A stretch of 64,000 bases of DNA from Olsenella sp. SW781 (GTDB lineage Bacteria; Actinomycetota; Coriobacteriia; Coriobacteriales; Atopobiaceae), in the NCBI RefSeq assembly GCF_012027725.1, contig NZ_SJOU01000002.1, forward strand, positions 124,001-188,000, in the 5' to 3' direction. The first letter of the stretch is position 1; every line of letters begins with the position of its first letter. Shown here piece after piece: positions 17,028 through 25,325 of the stretch. The notes under the pieces are model-generated. The model was given only the letters and a program-made list of their open reading frames with translations. It did not search any database and had not been told where the DNA came from. A program made the position numbers and the translations under genes.

Positions 17028-18706
17028 GAGAGGTAGGCCCCCTTGTCTGCGCTCGTGACCAGCTTTGCGTAACGGGAGAGGACTCCCGTGGTGTACTTGG
17101 GCGCGGGCGGCTGCCACGCGGCGCGTCGCTCGGCGAGAACCTCCTCGGGGACGCGCAGCTCGAGCGTGCCCGCCTGGATGTCGATGTCGATGACGTCGCC
17201 CTCCTCGACGAGCGCGATCGGGCCGCCGGCGGCAGCCTCGGGGGAGACGTGGCCGATGCACGGGCCCTTGGAGGCGCCGGAGAAGCGCCCGTCGGTGATG
17301 AGGGCCACGGAGCTCGCGAGGCCCATGCCGCAGATGGCGGAGGTGGGGGTGAGCATCTCGCGCATGCCGGGGCCGCCCGAGGGGCCCTCGTATCGGATGA
17401 CCACCACGTCGCCCGGGTTTATCGCCCCGCCGAAGATGGCCTTGCAGGCCTCCTCCTCGGAGTCGAAGACGCGCGCGGGGCCGCTGTGCCGCCACATGCC
17501 CGGGTCCACGGCGCTCTTCTTGACGACGCCGCAGTCAGGGGCGAGGTTGCCGCGCATGACCTTGAGGCCGCCGTCGGGGGAGTAGGCGTCGTCCACGCTG
17601 CGGACGACCTCGCCGTCAACGGGCGGGCAGGCCGCCACCCACTCGGCCATGGTGCCGTGGCAGGTGAGGGCGTCCATCGCGAGGTGCCCCGTGCGGCCGA
17701 GCTCGCCGATGATGGCGGAGACGCCGCCCACGTCGTTGAGGTCCTGGATGTGGAGCGGGCCTGCCGGCGCGATGCGCACGATGTTGGGCGTCTCGGCGCT
17801 GGCGCGGTCCCAGTCGTCCATCGTGACGGGGCAGCCGGCGGCCTGGGCGATGGCCGTGAGGTGGAGCATCGTGTTGGTGGAGCCGCCGAAGGCCATGTCG
17901 AGCACCATGCCGTTGTGGATGGCGGCGGAGGTGATGATCTGGCGGGCCGTCACGTTCTTCTCGACCAGCTCCATGACCTTCATGCCGGCCTGCTTGGCGA
18001 GGCGGATGCGCTCCGAGTAGACGGCGGGCACGGTGCCGTTGCCGGGAAGCGCGATGCCGAGGGCCTCGGCGAGGCAGCAGATGGAGTTGGCGGTGAACAT
18101 GCCGGAGCAGCTGCCGCAGGTGGGGCAGGCCGTGCCCTCGAGCCAGTGGCACTCCTCCTCGGTCATGGTGCCAGCGGTGACCTGGCCCACGGCGTCGAAG
18201 AGGGAGTTGAGGTCGGTCTGGCTGCCGTCGCGCCCGCGGCCGGCGAGCATGGGGCCGCCGGAGACGAGCATCGTCGGGATGTCGAGGCGCGCCGCGGCGA
18301 TGAGCATGCCGGGGACGATCTTGTCGCAGCTGGGGATGAGGACCATCGCGTCGAACTGGTGGCCCTGGACCGCGCACTCCACGCTGTCCGCGATGACCTC
18401 GCGGCTGGTGAGGCTGTAGTGCATGCCCTCGTGGTTCATGGCGATGCCGTCGCACACGCCGATGGTGTTGACCTGCAGCGGGGTGCCGCCCGCCATGCGA
18501 ACGCCCGCCTTGACGGCGTCGGCGATCTGCTGGAGGTGAAGATGTCCCGGGATGACCTCGTTCTGGGCGGAGACCACGGCCACGAGCGGCCGGTCGAGCT
18601 CCTCGTCGGTGAGACCGTCGGCCTTAAGCAGGCTCCGGTGCGGTGCGCGCGCCAGGCCCCGCTTAATCGCGTCGCTTCTCAGTTCCACGTTCCTCCTCGC
18701 TTTCAT
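17024..18706 (-). CDS. ilvD: Dihydroxy-acid dehydratase
   Basis: An iron-sulphur dehydratase giving 2-keto-isovalerate or 2-keto-3-methylvalerate. It has 560 aa, typical length. Cluster cysteines are in SCDKIVPGM and [24 protein letters not shown] and GRFSGASKG are further family motifs. The start [17 protein letters not shown] is conserved in IlvD. First gene of ilvD-ilvB-ilvN, all joined by start/stop overlaps. The 300-base upstream region shows no recognisable T-box or peptide attenuator. Confidence 0.97.
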   Translation of the reverse strand: MKARRNVELRSDAIKRGLARAPHRSLLKADGLTDEELDRPLVAVVSAQNEVIPGHLHLQQIADAVKAGVRMAGGTPLQVNTIGVCDGIAMNHEGMHYSLTSREVIADSVECAVQGHQFDAMVLIPSCDKIVPGMLIAAARLDIPTMLVSGGPMLAGRGRDGSQTDLNSLFDAVGQVTAGTMTEEECHWLEGTACPTCGSCSGMFTANSICCLAEALGIALPGNGTVPAVYSERIRLAKQAGMKVMELVEKNVTARQIITSAAIHNGMVLDMAFGGSTNTMLHLTAIAQAAGCPVTMDDWDRASAETPNIVRIAPAGPLHIQDLNDVGGVSAIIGELGRTGHLAMDALTCHGTMAEWVAACPPVDGEVVRSVDDAYSPDGGLKVMRGNLAPDCGVVKKSAVDPGMWRHSGPARVFDSEEEACKAIFGGAINPGDVVVIRYEGPSGGPGMREMLTPTSAICGMGLASSVALITDGRFSGASKGPCIGHVSPEAAAGGPIALVEEGDVIDIDIQAGTLELRVPEEVLAERRAAWQPPAPKYTTGVLSRYAKLVTSADKGAYLS

Positions 18707-19013
18707 CTCGCGCGTCTTTGCGTCTGGCGAGAAATGCGAGGCGTGGCCTCGAAGCCGTCACGGTGGCCGCCGGCGCGCGGTACTTCTCGGCGAGGCGTCG
18801 GGGTTGGCCCGGCGTCCGCGCGGAGGTTCTCGCGAGCTGCTCGAGGGAGTCTTCGGGGCCGTCCGGCGCGGGTTCTCACGCTGCCCGCTCGCTGTGGGAC
18901 GGATGCGGCCCGTACTGGCCCTGTCGTCGCATTTACTCGTAGGGTGCACTCTACGCGGCGCGTGTTTCCGACGAGTAATCGCCCGTGGACGGTCATGTTT
19001 CGCCCGCGAGCGG
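18707..19013. other. ilvD upstream region
   Basis: About 300 bases between the ilvD start and the REP unit at 19014. GC-rich with scattered short pairings. I looked for a T-box, a leader peptide with Leu/Val/Ile codons and a clear -35/-10 on the minus strand, and could support none of them. Confidence 0.5.
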
Positions 19014-19045
19014 TGAGACAAAGGGGACAGGTTCATTTGTCTCAT
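19014..19045 (+). repeat. Family A single REP unit, upstream flank of RAYT 1
   Basis: One hairpin unit, TGAGACAAAGGGGACAGG to TTTGTCTCA, 40 bases before the transposase start. Its inverted partner is at 19904-19935 on the other side of the gene. Confidence 0.88.
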
Positions 19046-19084
19046 TGTCCCGTGACTATCGCCCTGCCGTATGGGGTATCAGGA

Positions 19085-19858
19085 ATGCCACCTTTGGGGG
19101 AGGGGGGCGCAGTGCGGGTACCGAGGCGGGTGTCTTGTTCGGGCTACTATCACGTGGTGGTCAAGGGGGACGGTAGGCAGGCGATATTCGAGGACGATGC
19201 CGACAGGCGGACATTTCTCCGTCTTGCCGAACGGTGTTTTGCCGAGGCCGGCATTTCCGTCATAGCGTGGTGCCTCATGGAGAATTACGTGCATCTTGTG
19301 CTGAGGGACGATGCCGACGGGCTCAGCGCTGCGATGCACCGCCTGGAGACCGCGTACGCTCGACACTACAACGACCGGTCGGGGCGCGTGGGCCACCTCT
19401 TTCGCGAGCGCTTCATGAGCTCGCCCATTGAGAGCGACGCCTACCTTCTCGAGGCGGTTCGCTATGTTCACAACAATCCCGAGAAGGCCGGCGTCTGCAG
19501 GGCAGAAGAGTATCCCTGGAGCAGCTACCGCGCGTATGCAACGCCGGGCTCCGCCTGCGGGCTGACCGTAGACACCTCGGTCGTCCTCGAAATGCTGGGA
19601 GGCGAGAAGAACTTCGTCGAGTTCGCCGCGGAGCGGGGCCCGCGGGCGTATCGGCCGCCTTCGGGCAAGCGTCTCGACGAGTCGGAGGCTCGTGACGTAG
19701 CGGAGCAGGTTCTCGGGGGCACCGCCCTCGCCGAGGTGAAGGCCCTGCCTGTCGGGCGCCGCAACCAGCTTCTGAGAGACCTGCGTGCGGCAGGGCTATC
19801 AGTCCGTCAGGTGGAGCGCCTGACGGGGGTCGGGAGGAACATCGTCGCCCGGGCATGA
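19085..19858 (+). CDS. REP-associated tyrosine transposase (RAYT/TnpA-REP), HUH motif altered
   Basis: About 257 aa, Y1-transposase (IS200-like) fold of the RAYT type. These enzymes nick single-stranded REP palindromes. Seen: YYHVVVKGDGRQ at the N-terminus, IAWCLMENYVHLVL where the metal-binding HUH motif normally reads NHVH, ARHYNDRSGRVGHLF around the catalytic Tyr region, and VRYVHNNPEKAG / YPWSSYRAY. The first His of HUH is Tyr here, so catalysis may be lost. The C-terminal 100 residues, ending in LSVRQVERLTGVGRNIV, resemble an HTH that could bind the palindrome. Flanked by inverted family A units. Open frame upstream is a shadow of ilvD; the start ATG is a choice among few options. Confidence 0.88.
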   Translation: MPPLGEGGAVRVPRRVSCSGYYHVVVKGDGRQAIFEDDADRRTFLRLAERCFAEAGISVIAWCLMENYVHLVLRDDADGLSAAMHRLETAYARHYNDRSGRVGHLFRERFMSSPIESDAYLLEAVRYVHNNPEKAGVCRAEEYPWSSYRAYATPGSACGLTVDTSVVLEMLGGEKNFVEFAAERGPRAYRPPSGKRLDESEARDVAEQVLGGTALAEVKALPVGRRNQLLRDLRAAGLSVRQVERLTGVGRNIVARA

Positions 19859-19903
19859 GCGGACGGGGCGTGCCCCGCATGCCCGCTTGAAATAAAACAT
19901 CGA

Positions 19904-19935
19904 ATGAGACAGAATAACCTGTCCCCTTTGTCTCA
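19904..19935 (-). repeat. Family A single REP unit, downstream flank of RAYT 1
   Basis: Inverted relative to the unit at 19014: ATGAGAC, then CCTGTCCCC, then TTTGTCTCA. Its last TCA forms the complement of the ilvA stop codon TGA, so repeat and gene overlap by three bases. Confidence 0.88.
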
Positions 19936-21153
19936 CAGCGAGGTCTGGACGAGGGCGGGGGTGAGGCCGGCGGCCTCGAGGGCCCCCACGATCTGGTGCT
20001 TGTGGTCGGTGCCGAAGGCCTCGATCGTGACGCGCAGCTCAACGGCGGCGTTACGGTTGGTGGAGACGAACTGGTTGTGCTCGAGCTTGATGACGTTGCC
20101 GTTCTGCTCGGCGATGACCTGCGCCACGCGCACGAGCATGCCCGGGCGGTCGGGCAGCAGCACGCTCACGGTGAAGATGCGGTCGCGCATGATGAGGCCG
20201 TGCTGCACCACCGAGCTCATCGTGATGACGTCCATGTTACCGCCGGAGAGGATGGAGACCACGCGCTTGTTCTCTGCGGGCAGGTGCTTGAGCGCCGCCA
20301 CGGTGAGAAGGCCGGAGTTCTCCACGATCATCTTGTGGTTCTCGACCATGTCAAGGAAGGCCACCACGAGCTCGTCGTCCGGTACGGTCATGACGTCGTC
20401 GAGGTTGTCGCGAAGGTACGGGAAGACCTTGTCGCCCACCTCGAGCACCGCGGTGCCGTCGGCGATGGTGTTGGCGGAGGGCAGGCGCACGGGATGTCCG
20501 GCCTCCAGGGCGGCGGTCAGCGACGGCGCGCCGGCCGGCTCCACGCCGATCACGCGGATCTTGGGGTTGTAGAGCTTGGCGAAGGTCGCCACGCCGCATG
20601 CCAGGCCGCCCCCGCCCACCGGCACGAGGATCGTGTCAACGAGCGGCAGCTCCTGCACGACCTCCATGGCAATGGTTCCCTGGCCGGTGGAGACGCACGG
20701 GTCGTTGAACGGGTGGATGAAGGTGTAGCCCTCGCGCTCCGCCAGCTCGAGGGCATGATCGCACGCCTCGTCGTAGACGTCGCCGTGCAGCACCACCTCG
20801 GCGCCGTAGTGCTTGGTGCGCTCAACCTTGATGAGCGGCGTGGTCTCGGGCATCACCACGACGGAGCGGGCCCCGGCGCGCGTGGCGGCAAAGGCCACGC
20901 CCTGCGCGTGGTTGCCGGCGCTTGCCGTGATGATTCCGCGACCCAGCTCCTCGGGCGAGAGCGTGGAGATCTTGTAGTACGCGCCACGTACCTTGTAGGC
21001 GCCGGTGCGCTGGAGGTTCTCGGGCTTGAGCCACACGCGGTTGCCCGTGCTCGCGGAGAAGTGCGGGCTCTCCACGAGCTTGGTCTCGAGCGTGACCTCG
21101 CGGACCTTCTCGGACGCCTCCTCAAATGCCTCCAGCGTAAGCATCTCTGCCAT
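19933..21153 (-). CDS. ilvA: Threonine dehydratase with C-terminal ACT domain
   Basis: A PLP enzyme deaminating threonine to 2-oxobutyrate, feeding isoleucine synthesis or threonine breakdown. It has 406 aa. PLP-lysine K54 is in RTGAYKVRGAYY, the phosphate loop is PVGGGGLACG, and SAGNHAQG is a typical motif. The C-terminal ACT domain (VSVLLPDRPGMLVRVAQVI) suggests amino acid feedback. The length fits the short TdcB/IlvA class with one ACT, not the long two-ACT IlvA. The start ATG at 21153 has AAAGGAG upstream; longer open frame is not conserved. The stop codon lies inside a family A palindrome. Confidence 0.94.
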   Translation of the reverse strand: MAEMLTLEAFEEASEKVREVTLETKLVESPHFSASTGNRVWLKPENLQRTGAYKVRGAYYKISTLSPEELGRGIITASAGNHAQGVAFAATRAGARSVVVMPETTPLIKVERTKHYGAEVVLHGDVYDEACDHALELAEREGYTFIHPFNDPCVSTGQGTIAMEVVQELPLVDTILVPVGGGGLACGVATFAKLYNPKIRVIGVEPAGAPSLTAALEAGHPVRLPSANTIADGTAVLEVGDKVFPYLRDNLDDVMTVPDDELVVAFLDMVENHKMIVENSGLLTVAALKHLPAENKRVVSILSGGNMDVITMSSVVQHGLIMRDRIFTVSVLLPDRPGMLVRVAQVIAEQNGNVIKLEHNQFVSTNRNAAVELRVTIEAFGTDHKHQIVGALEAAGLTPALVQTSL

Positions 21154-21273
21154 GGCGGGCTCCTTTGCTAGTTGGTGACGGCGCGCGGTCTGGCGCGCCG
21201 GGGACGTTTTTGTCTGCCTATAGTAGTCCTCGCCGGTGCGAGCTTGGGCCGGCACGCCGAAAGGGGGCACACA

Positions 21274-22107
21274 ATGGAAACCAACGAGACAGGCGTCGCG
21301 GACGAGAAGGACCTCGCCGCGCCTCTCTTCCAGATTCACGACGCGAGCGTGGTACGGGGTGGAAAGACCATCCTGCACGTGGGGGACTTCTCCCTCGCGG
21401 AGGGCGAGCACGTGGCGCTTCTTGGCCCCAACGGCGCCGGCAAGTCGACCTTCATACAGCTACTCACGCGCGAGGTCTTTCCCCTGTGGCGAGACGAGCC
21501 TCCCGTGCGCTTTCGCGGACAGGAGCGCCCGCAGCTTGCCGACATCAAGCGCACCCTGGGCATCGTGAGCTCCACGATGCACGACCAGGTGCGCGTGCAC
21601 CTTCCCGTGATCGACATCGTCACCGGCGGCCTCTTCGGCACGCTCGGCGTGCCGCTGCGCGGCGAGGTGGGCGAGAAGGACCGCGCGCTCGCCACCGACG
21701 CCCTCGAGCGGCTCGGCATCGCCGAGCTCGCGCAGCGCGACGTGATGACGCTCTCCACCGGGCAGGTGCGTCGCGTGCTCGTGGCGCGCGAGCTCGTGCG
21801 CGACCCCCAGGTCCTCATCTTCGACGAGCCGTGCACGGGCCTCGACCCCGAGGGCATGTACCACGTGCGCAAGACCATGGGGACGCTCGCGGCGGAGGGG
21901 CGCTCGGTGGTGCTCGTGACGCACTACCCCGAGGACATCATCCCCGCGATCGGGCGCGTGCTTCTCATCAAGGACGCCGAGGTCTTCGCGGACGGCCCCA
22001 AGGCCGAGCTTCTCACGAGCGGAGTCATGAGCGAGCTCTTCGACGTGCCCCTCATGGTGGGGGAGTCGTGCGGCTGGTACTCGCTGCGCGGCGAGTACGG
22101 GGAGTAG
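21274..22107 (+). CDS. Stand-alone ABC transporter ATPase (ModF/iron-uptake-like)
   Basis: A 277-aa ATPase. Walker A GPNGAGKST is at about residues 51-59, the ABC signature reads LSTGQ (about 160), Walker B is LIFDEP (about 181), and the switch His is in VLVTHYPED. The LSTGQ signature and a long insert between Walker A and signature resemble the ModF and iron-type ATPases. No permease or binding-protein gene is adjacent, so the partner is encoded elsewhere or the protein acts alone. Start ATG with AAAGGGGG upstream. Divergent from ilvA with a 120-base gap. The substrate is unknown. Confidence 0.8.
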   Translation: METNETGVADEKDLAAPLFQIHDASVVRGGKTILHVGDFSLAEGEHVALLGPNGAGKSTFIQLLTREVFPLWRDEPPVRFRGQERPQLADIKRTLGIVSSTMHDQVRVHLPVIDIVTGGLFGTLGVPLRGEVGEKDRALATDALERLGIAELAQRDVMTLSTGQVRRVLVARELVRDPQVLIFDEPCTGLDPEGMYHVRKTMGTLAAEGRSVVLVTHYPEDIIPAIGRVLLIKDAEVFADGPKAELLTSGVMSELFDVPLMVGESCGWYSLRGEYGE

Positions 22108-22133
22108 CGCGCCCTTCTCGATCGCCCTGCGCT

Positions 22134-22198
22134 CGAGCATGCCCGGGCGCACGGTTCTTCTCGCCAGAGGGTCCGGTTCGTGCGCCGGGGCATGCTCG
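22134..22198. repeat. E element 1: hairpin bounded by CGAGCATGCCC
   Basis: Arms CGAGCATGCCCGGGCGCAC and GTGCGCCGGGGCATGCTCG pair with one mismatch around a 27-base loop. The second copy is at 52202-52267. Confidence 0.75.
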
Positions 22199-22213
22199 CT
22201 CGTGACGTCGCAC

Positions 22214-22246
22214 AAAAAAGGCGGGCACCCGTACCGGGCACCCGCC
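22214..22246 (-). terminator. Terminator of tRNA-Ala
   Basis: On the minus strand GGCGGG..CCC pairs with GGG..CCCGCC (with a two-base internal loop) and is followed by TTTTTT. It lies just past the tRNA 3' end. Confidence 0.82.
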
Positions 22247-22256
22247 TGACGTTTCC

Positions 22257-22332
22257 TGGTGGAGACGAGGGGATTCGAACCCCCGGCCTCTGCCTTGCGA
22301 AGGCAGCGCTCTCCCAGCTGAGCTACGTCCCC
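22257..22332 (-). tRNA. tRNA-Ala (anticodon CGC)
   Basis: The minus strand gives a 76-base cloverleaf starting GGGGACGTAGCTCAGC, anticodon loop TTCGCAA (CGC, reads GCG), T arm GTTCGAATC, and an encoded CCA. Confidence 0.97.
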
Positions 22333-22815
22333 AGGCGCATTGCGCGTTGGCTATTGTGGCAGGGCGCACCGACGATGTCAAGCGCCAATCGGGAATTGCC
22401 CCTCAGGGGGCTCCTGCCTTGCCGCGCCGCCGCCGGGCGAGAAGGACGTCGCCTCGGCACAAAGACGCCCCCTGCGGCGAATAATGAACCCACCTCTCAG
22501 AAGGTGGGTGTCCCCATCGCGCGTTCCGGCTTTCCCATCAACGGGGAATACCCGTACTGAACACGAGATATCGGACTCCCTCGTAACGCTTGTCGGTTCA
22601 CCCAGTTTGACCGCAGGGGGACGACACCACCTACTATAGGGGTTCTTGCGGGGGATACCAGTCTTGACATGGGGCTTCTTCTCGGCAACAGTTAGGGAGA
22701 ACGTGTGCGTCGCGCGGTTATGCCGCAGCTCAAGCTCCCCTTCAGCTCATATGCGACCCGTTTCCGCTATCATGGCAGGGCAGCTGCTGGGACCGCGTGC
22801 CGGGGAGGGGACGAG
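22333..22815. other. 483-base gap upstream of the WecA-like gene
   Basis: No gene supported. Holds one GGCGAGAAGGAC motif (about 22435), a short hairpin CCCACCT/AGGTGGG (about 22489-22508), and weak promoter-like pairs, for example TTGACC (22607) with TACTAT (22632, 19-base spacer). An open frame runs into the next gene from 22705 but lacks conserved sequence. Confidence 0.5.
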
Positions 22816-24000
22816 GTGGATTCAGACCTGATGCCATATCTGTGCCTACTCGCGGCATCCTTCCTCGTCTCGCTCGCATCGACGCCGCTCGCGCGCCGAA
22901 TCGCCGTGTGGTGCGGCGCCGTTGACTACCCCAACGCCCGCAGGATCAACAAGAAGCCCATCCCGCGCATGGGGGGCGTCGCCATCTTCCTCGGCATCGT
23001 CGCCGCCTTCGTCGTCCAGTACCTGGGGACCACCTTCTGGGGATGGCCCGTGGTGCTCGTGCCGTCTCCGCGCCTCGAGGTCAACTACTGGCTGCTCGTC
23101 CTCGCGTTTCTCGTCATCTTCTTCACCGGCCTGCTCGACGACCGCTTCTCGCTCTCGCCGCGCCAGAAGCTCTTCGGCCAGGCGCTCGCCGCCGTCATCG
23201 CCGTGGCGGGCGGCCTCGTCATCGGGGACATCTCCAACCCCTTCGTTCCCGGCGGGTTCGTCCACCTGGGGTGGCTCGCCTACCCGGTGACCGTGGTCTA
23301 CCTCGTGGCCTACACCAACATCATCAACCTCATCGACGGCCTCGACGGCCTCGCCGCCGGCATCTCGGCCATCGCGAGCTTCACCATGTTCGTGCTCTCC
23401 GTCTGGGCGGGACGGCTCGACGCCGCCGCGCTCTCCGTTGCCGTGGCGGGCTCGTCGCTCGGCTTCCTCCGCTTCAACTTCCACCCGGCGTCCATCTTCA
23501 TGGGCGACTCGGGCGCCCTCACGCTCGGCTTCGCCCTCGGGACGGTGTCCCTGCTCTCCGTCACGCGCTTCGCGGGCCTCACCACCATCATCGTGCCGCT
23601 CGTGATCGCGGCCGTGCCCATCATCGACACGTTCTCCGCCATCGTGCGGCGCCTACGCGGGCACACGGGCATCGGCCACGCGGACCGCGGGCACATCCAC
23701 CACCGCCTCATCGACGAGGGCTTCGACCAGCGCCAGGCCGTGCTGCTCATGTACGGGTGGACGGGGCTCATGTGCGTGGGGTCACTCGTGATGACGCAGG
23801 TCGAGACCGTGCCGCGCATCGCCATCTTCTGCGTGCTGCTGGTGGTCTCGATGGCCTTCGCCCGCCACCTCCACCTCTTCGAGCCGGTCCTGCTGCATCA
23901 CTACAACCCCAAGACCGGGGCGGACGAGCTCGTCGCGCCGGGGGATGCCGCCTTCGAGGAGGAGAAGAGGAACCTCCGCCGGCGCAGGGGGGACGACTAG
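22816..24000 (+). CDS. Undecaprenyl-phosphate GlcNAc-1-phosphate transferase (WecA/TagO family)
   Basis: About 394 aa with ten or so membrane segments. It transfers a sugar-1-phosphate from UDP-sugar to undecaprenyl phosphate, starting wall-teichoic or other cell-surface glycan synthesis. Family motifs: [10 protein letters not shown] (Mg-binding DD), [33 protein letters not shown], and the WecA/TagO-specific RGHIHHRLI (rather than the MraY version). I chose GTG at 22816, five bases after GGGGAGGGG; ATG at 22831 is the alternative. The next gene starts two bases after its stop. No other glycan genes are nearby, so the end polymer is unknown. Confidence 0.9.
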   Translation: MDSDLMPYLCLLAASFLVSLASTPLARRIAVWCGAVDYPNARRINKKPIPRMGGVAIFLGIVAAFVVQYLGTTFWGWPVVLVPSPRLEVNYWLLVLAFLVIFFTGLLDDRFSLSPRQKLFGQALAAVIAVAGGLVIGDISNPFVPGGFVHLGWLAYPVTVVYLVAYTNIINLIDGLDGLAAGISAIASFTMFVLSVWAGRLDAAALSVAVAGSSLGFLRFNFHPASIFMGDSGALTLGFALGTVSLLSVTRFAGLTTIIVPLVIAAVPIIDTFSAIVRRLRGHTGIGHADRGHIHHRLIDEGFDQRQAVLLMYGWTGLMCVGSLVMTQVETVPRIAIFCVLLVVSMAFARHLHLFEPVLLHHYNPKTGADELVAPGDAAFEEEKRNLRRRRGDD

Positions 24001-24001
24001 C

Positions 24002-24988
24002 GTGGCGGGCGAGAAGGACGTCGCCCCGGAGCTCGACGCCGCGGCCTATGACCGCTGCGAGCTCTGCCCGAGGCGCTGCGGCGCCGCGCGCTCGGAGGGC
24101 CGTCCCGGGATGTGCGGCATGACCTCGACCCTGACGGTGGCGAGAAGCGCCCTGCACTTCTGGGAGGAGCCGCCCATCTCCGGCGAGGCGGGCTCCGGCG
24201 CCATCTTCTTCTCGGGCTGCCCGCTCCGCTGCGTCTTCTGCCAGAACCACGAGATCTCGAGCGGCGGCTTTGGCCTGCCCGTGACGGCGTCGCGCCTCGC
24301 GGAGATGATGCTCGAGCTCCAGGCGCAGGGCGCGCTCAACGTCAACCTCGTGACCCCGCTTCACTTTGCCCCGCACGTCCGCGAGGCGGTCCTTCTCGCG
24401 CGGGGCGCCGGGCTCGAGGTGCCGGTGGTCTGCAACACGTCCGGCTACGAGCTGCCGGAGGTAGTCCGCGCCCTCGCGGACGTCGTCGACGTCTGGCTCA
24501 CCGACTTCAAGTACGCGAGCCCCGCGCTTGCGGCCGAGCTCTCCCGCGCCCGGGACTATCCCGAGCTCGCCGCGGCCTCGCTCGCCGTCATGGTCGACGC
24601 CGTGCGCGCGGCGGGCGGCCGCTCCTGCGCGCCCGACGGCGCCATGCGGCGCGGCGTGATCGTCCGCCACCTCGTGCTCCCGGAGCACGTCGACGACTCC
24701 TGCGCCGTGCTCGACCGCGTCTGGGACATCGCGGGCAACGACGTGGACCTCTCCGTGATGAACCAGTACACGCCCAACGAGGCGTGCCGCCGCGCGGGCG
24801 GCGCGCTGGCGCGCGGCGTCACCGACGAGGAGTACGAGCTCGTGCTCTGCCATGCCGACGACCTGGGCTTCGAGAGGATCTGGTGGCAGGAGGGCGGGAC
24901 GGTCTCGGAGAGCTTCGTGCCCGCCTTCGACGCCACGGGCGTGGAGGGTCCCGAGCTCGGCGCGGCGGGCGGAGCTCCTGGGGTATAA
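24002..24988 (+). CDS. Radical SAM protein, PflA-like (putative activating enzyme)
   Basis: About 328 aa, starting at GTG right after the preceding stop. It holds the 4Fe-4S motif C73-x3-C77-x2-C80 (GCPLRCVFCQN), the SAM-binding region, and an extra N-terminal cysteine set (CELCPRRCG...GMCG) typical of the PFL-activase-related group. CNTSGYE and LTDFKYAS are conserved in that group. No glycyl-radical enzyme lies next to it, so the target is unclear; this subgroup is common in anaerobes and largely uncharacterised. It is coupled to the WecA-like gene upstream, though a functional link is not obvious. Confidence 0.85.
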   Translation: MAGEKDVAPELDAAAYDRCELCPRRCGAARSEGRPGMCGMTSTLTVARSALHFWEEPPISGEAGSGAIFFSGCPLRCVFCQNHEISSGGFGLPVTASRLAEMMLELQAQGALNVNLVTPLHFAPHVREAVLLARGAGLEVPVVCNTSGYELPEVVRALADVVDVWLTDFKYASPALAAELSRARDYPELAAASLAVMVDAVRAAGGRSCAPDGAMRRGVIVRHLVLPEHVDDSCAVLDRVWDIAGNDVDLSVMNQYTPNEACRRAGGALARGVTDEEYELVLCHADDLGFERIWWQEGGTVSESFVPAFDATGVEGPELGAAGGAPGV

Positions 24989-25026
24989 ACTGTTGTCACT
25001 GCAGGGGCACGACTGACGGAGGTCGC

Positions 25027-25317
25027 ATGGCGGACAGGACCGGTCTCACCGACGAGGAGCGCGCGGAGCTCGAGGAGCTCAGGGCCGAGAAGGCCGCGCG
25101 CGAGCAGGCCGAGCGCGCGGCCGCCGAGCGCGCCGAGCTCGAGCGCCTGCGCAGGCAGAAGGCCGAGGACGAGGCCATGAGGGCCTCCGTGGAGCGCGGC
25201 CGCGCCCTCATGGAGCCCGACGACGATGACCTCAGGATGCCGCTCGGCCAGAAGGTCGTCATTCTCGCCGTGGTGGGCGTCGCCATCGTCTGGCTCGCCG
25301 CCACGGTCCTCGGATAG
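25027..25317 (+). CDS. Small coiled-coil protein with C-terminal membrane anchor
   Basis: A 96-aa hypothetical protein. Residues about 8-65 are a highly charged Glu/Arg/Ala coiled coil (repeats of ELE, AEKAAREQAERAAAE). Residues about 74-95 form one hydrophobic segment (VVILAVVGVAIVWLAATVL). The likely topology is a cytoplasmic coiled coil with a tail anchor. The start ATG follows ACGGAGG. It sits nine bases before pncB, so it is probably in the same transcript. No family was recognised. Confidence 0.7.
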   Translation: MADRTGLTDEERAELEELRAEKAAREQAERAAAERAELERLRRQKAEDEAMRASVERGRALMEPDDDDLRMPLGQKVVILAVVGVAIVWLAATVLG

Positions 25318-25325
25318 GAGGAGCC

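Noticed and set aside
18707-19013. T-box or leader-peptide attenuator upstream of ilvD
   Set aside because: No specifier loop or T-box sequence, no run of Leu/Val/Ile codons, and no terminator with T run before ilvD.
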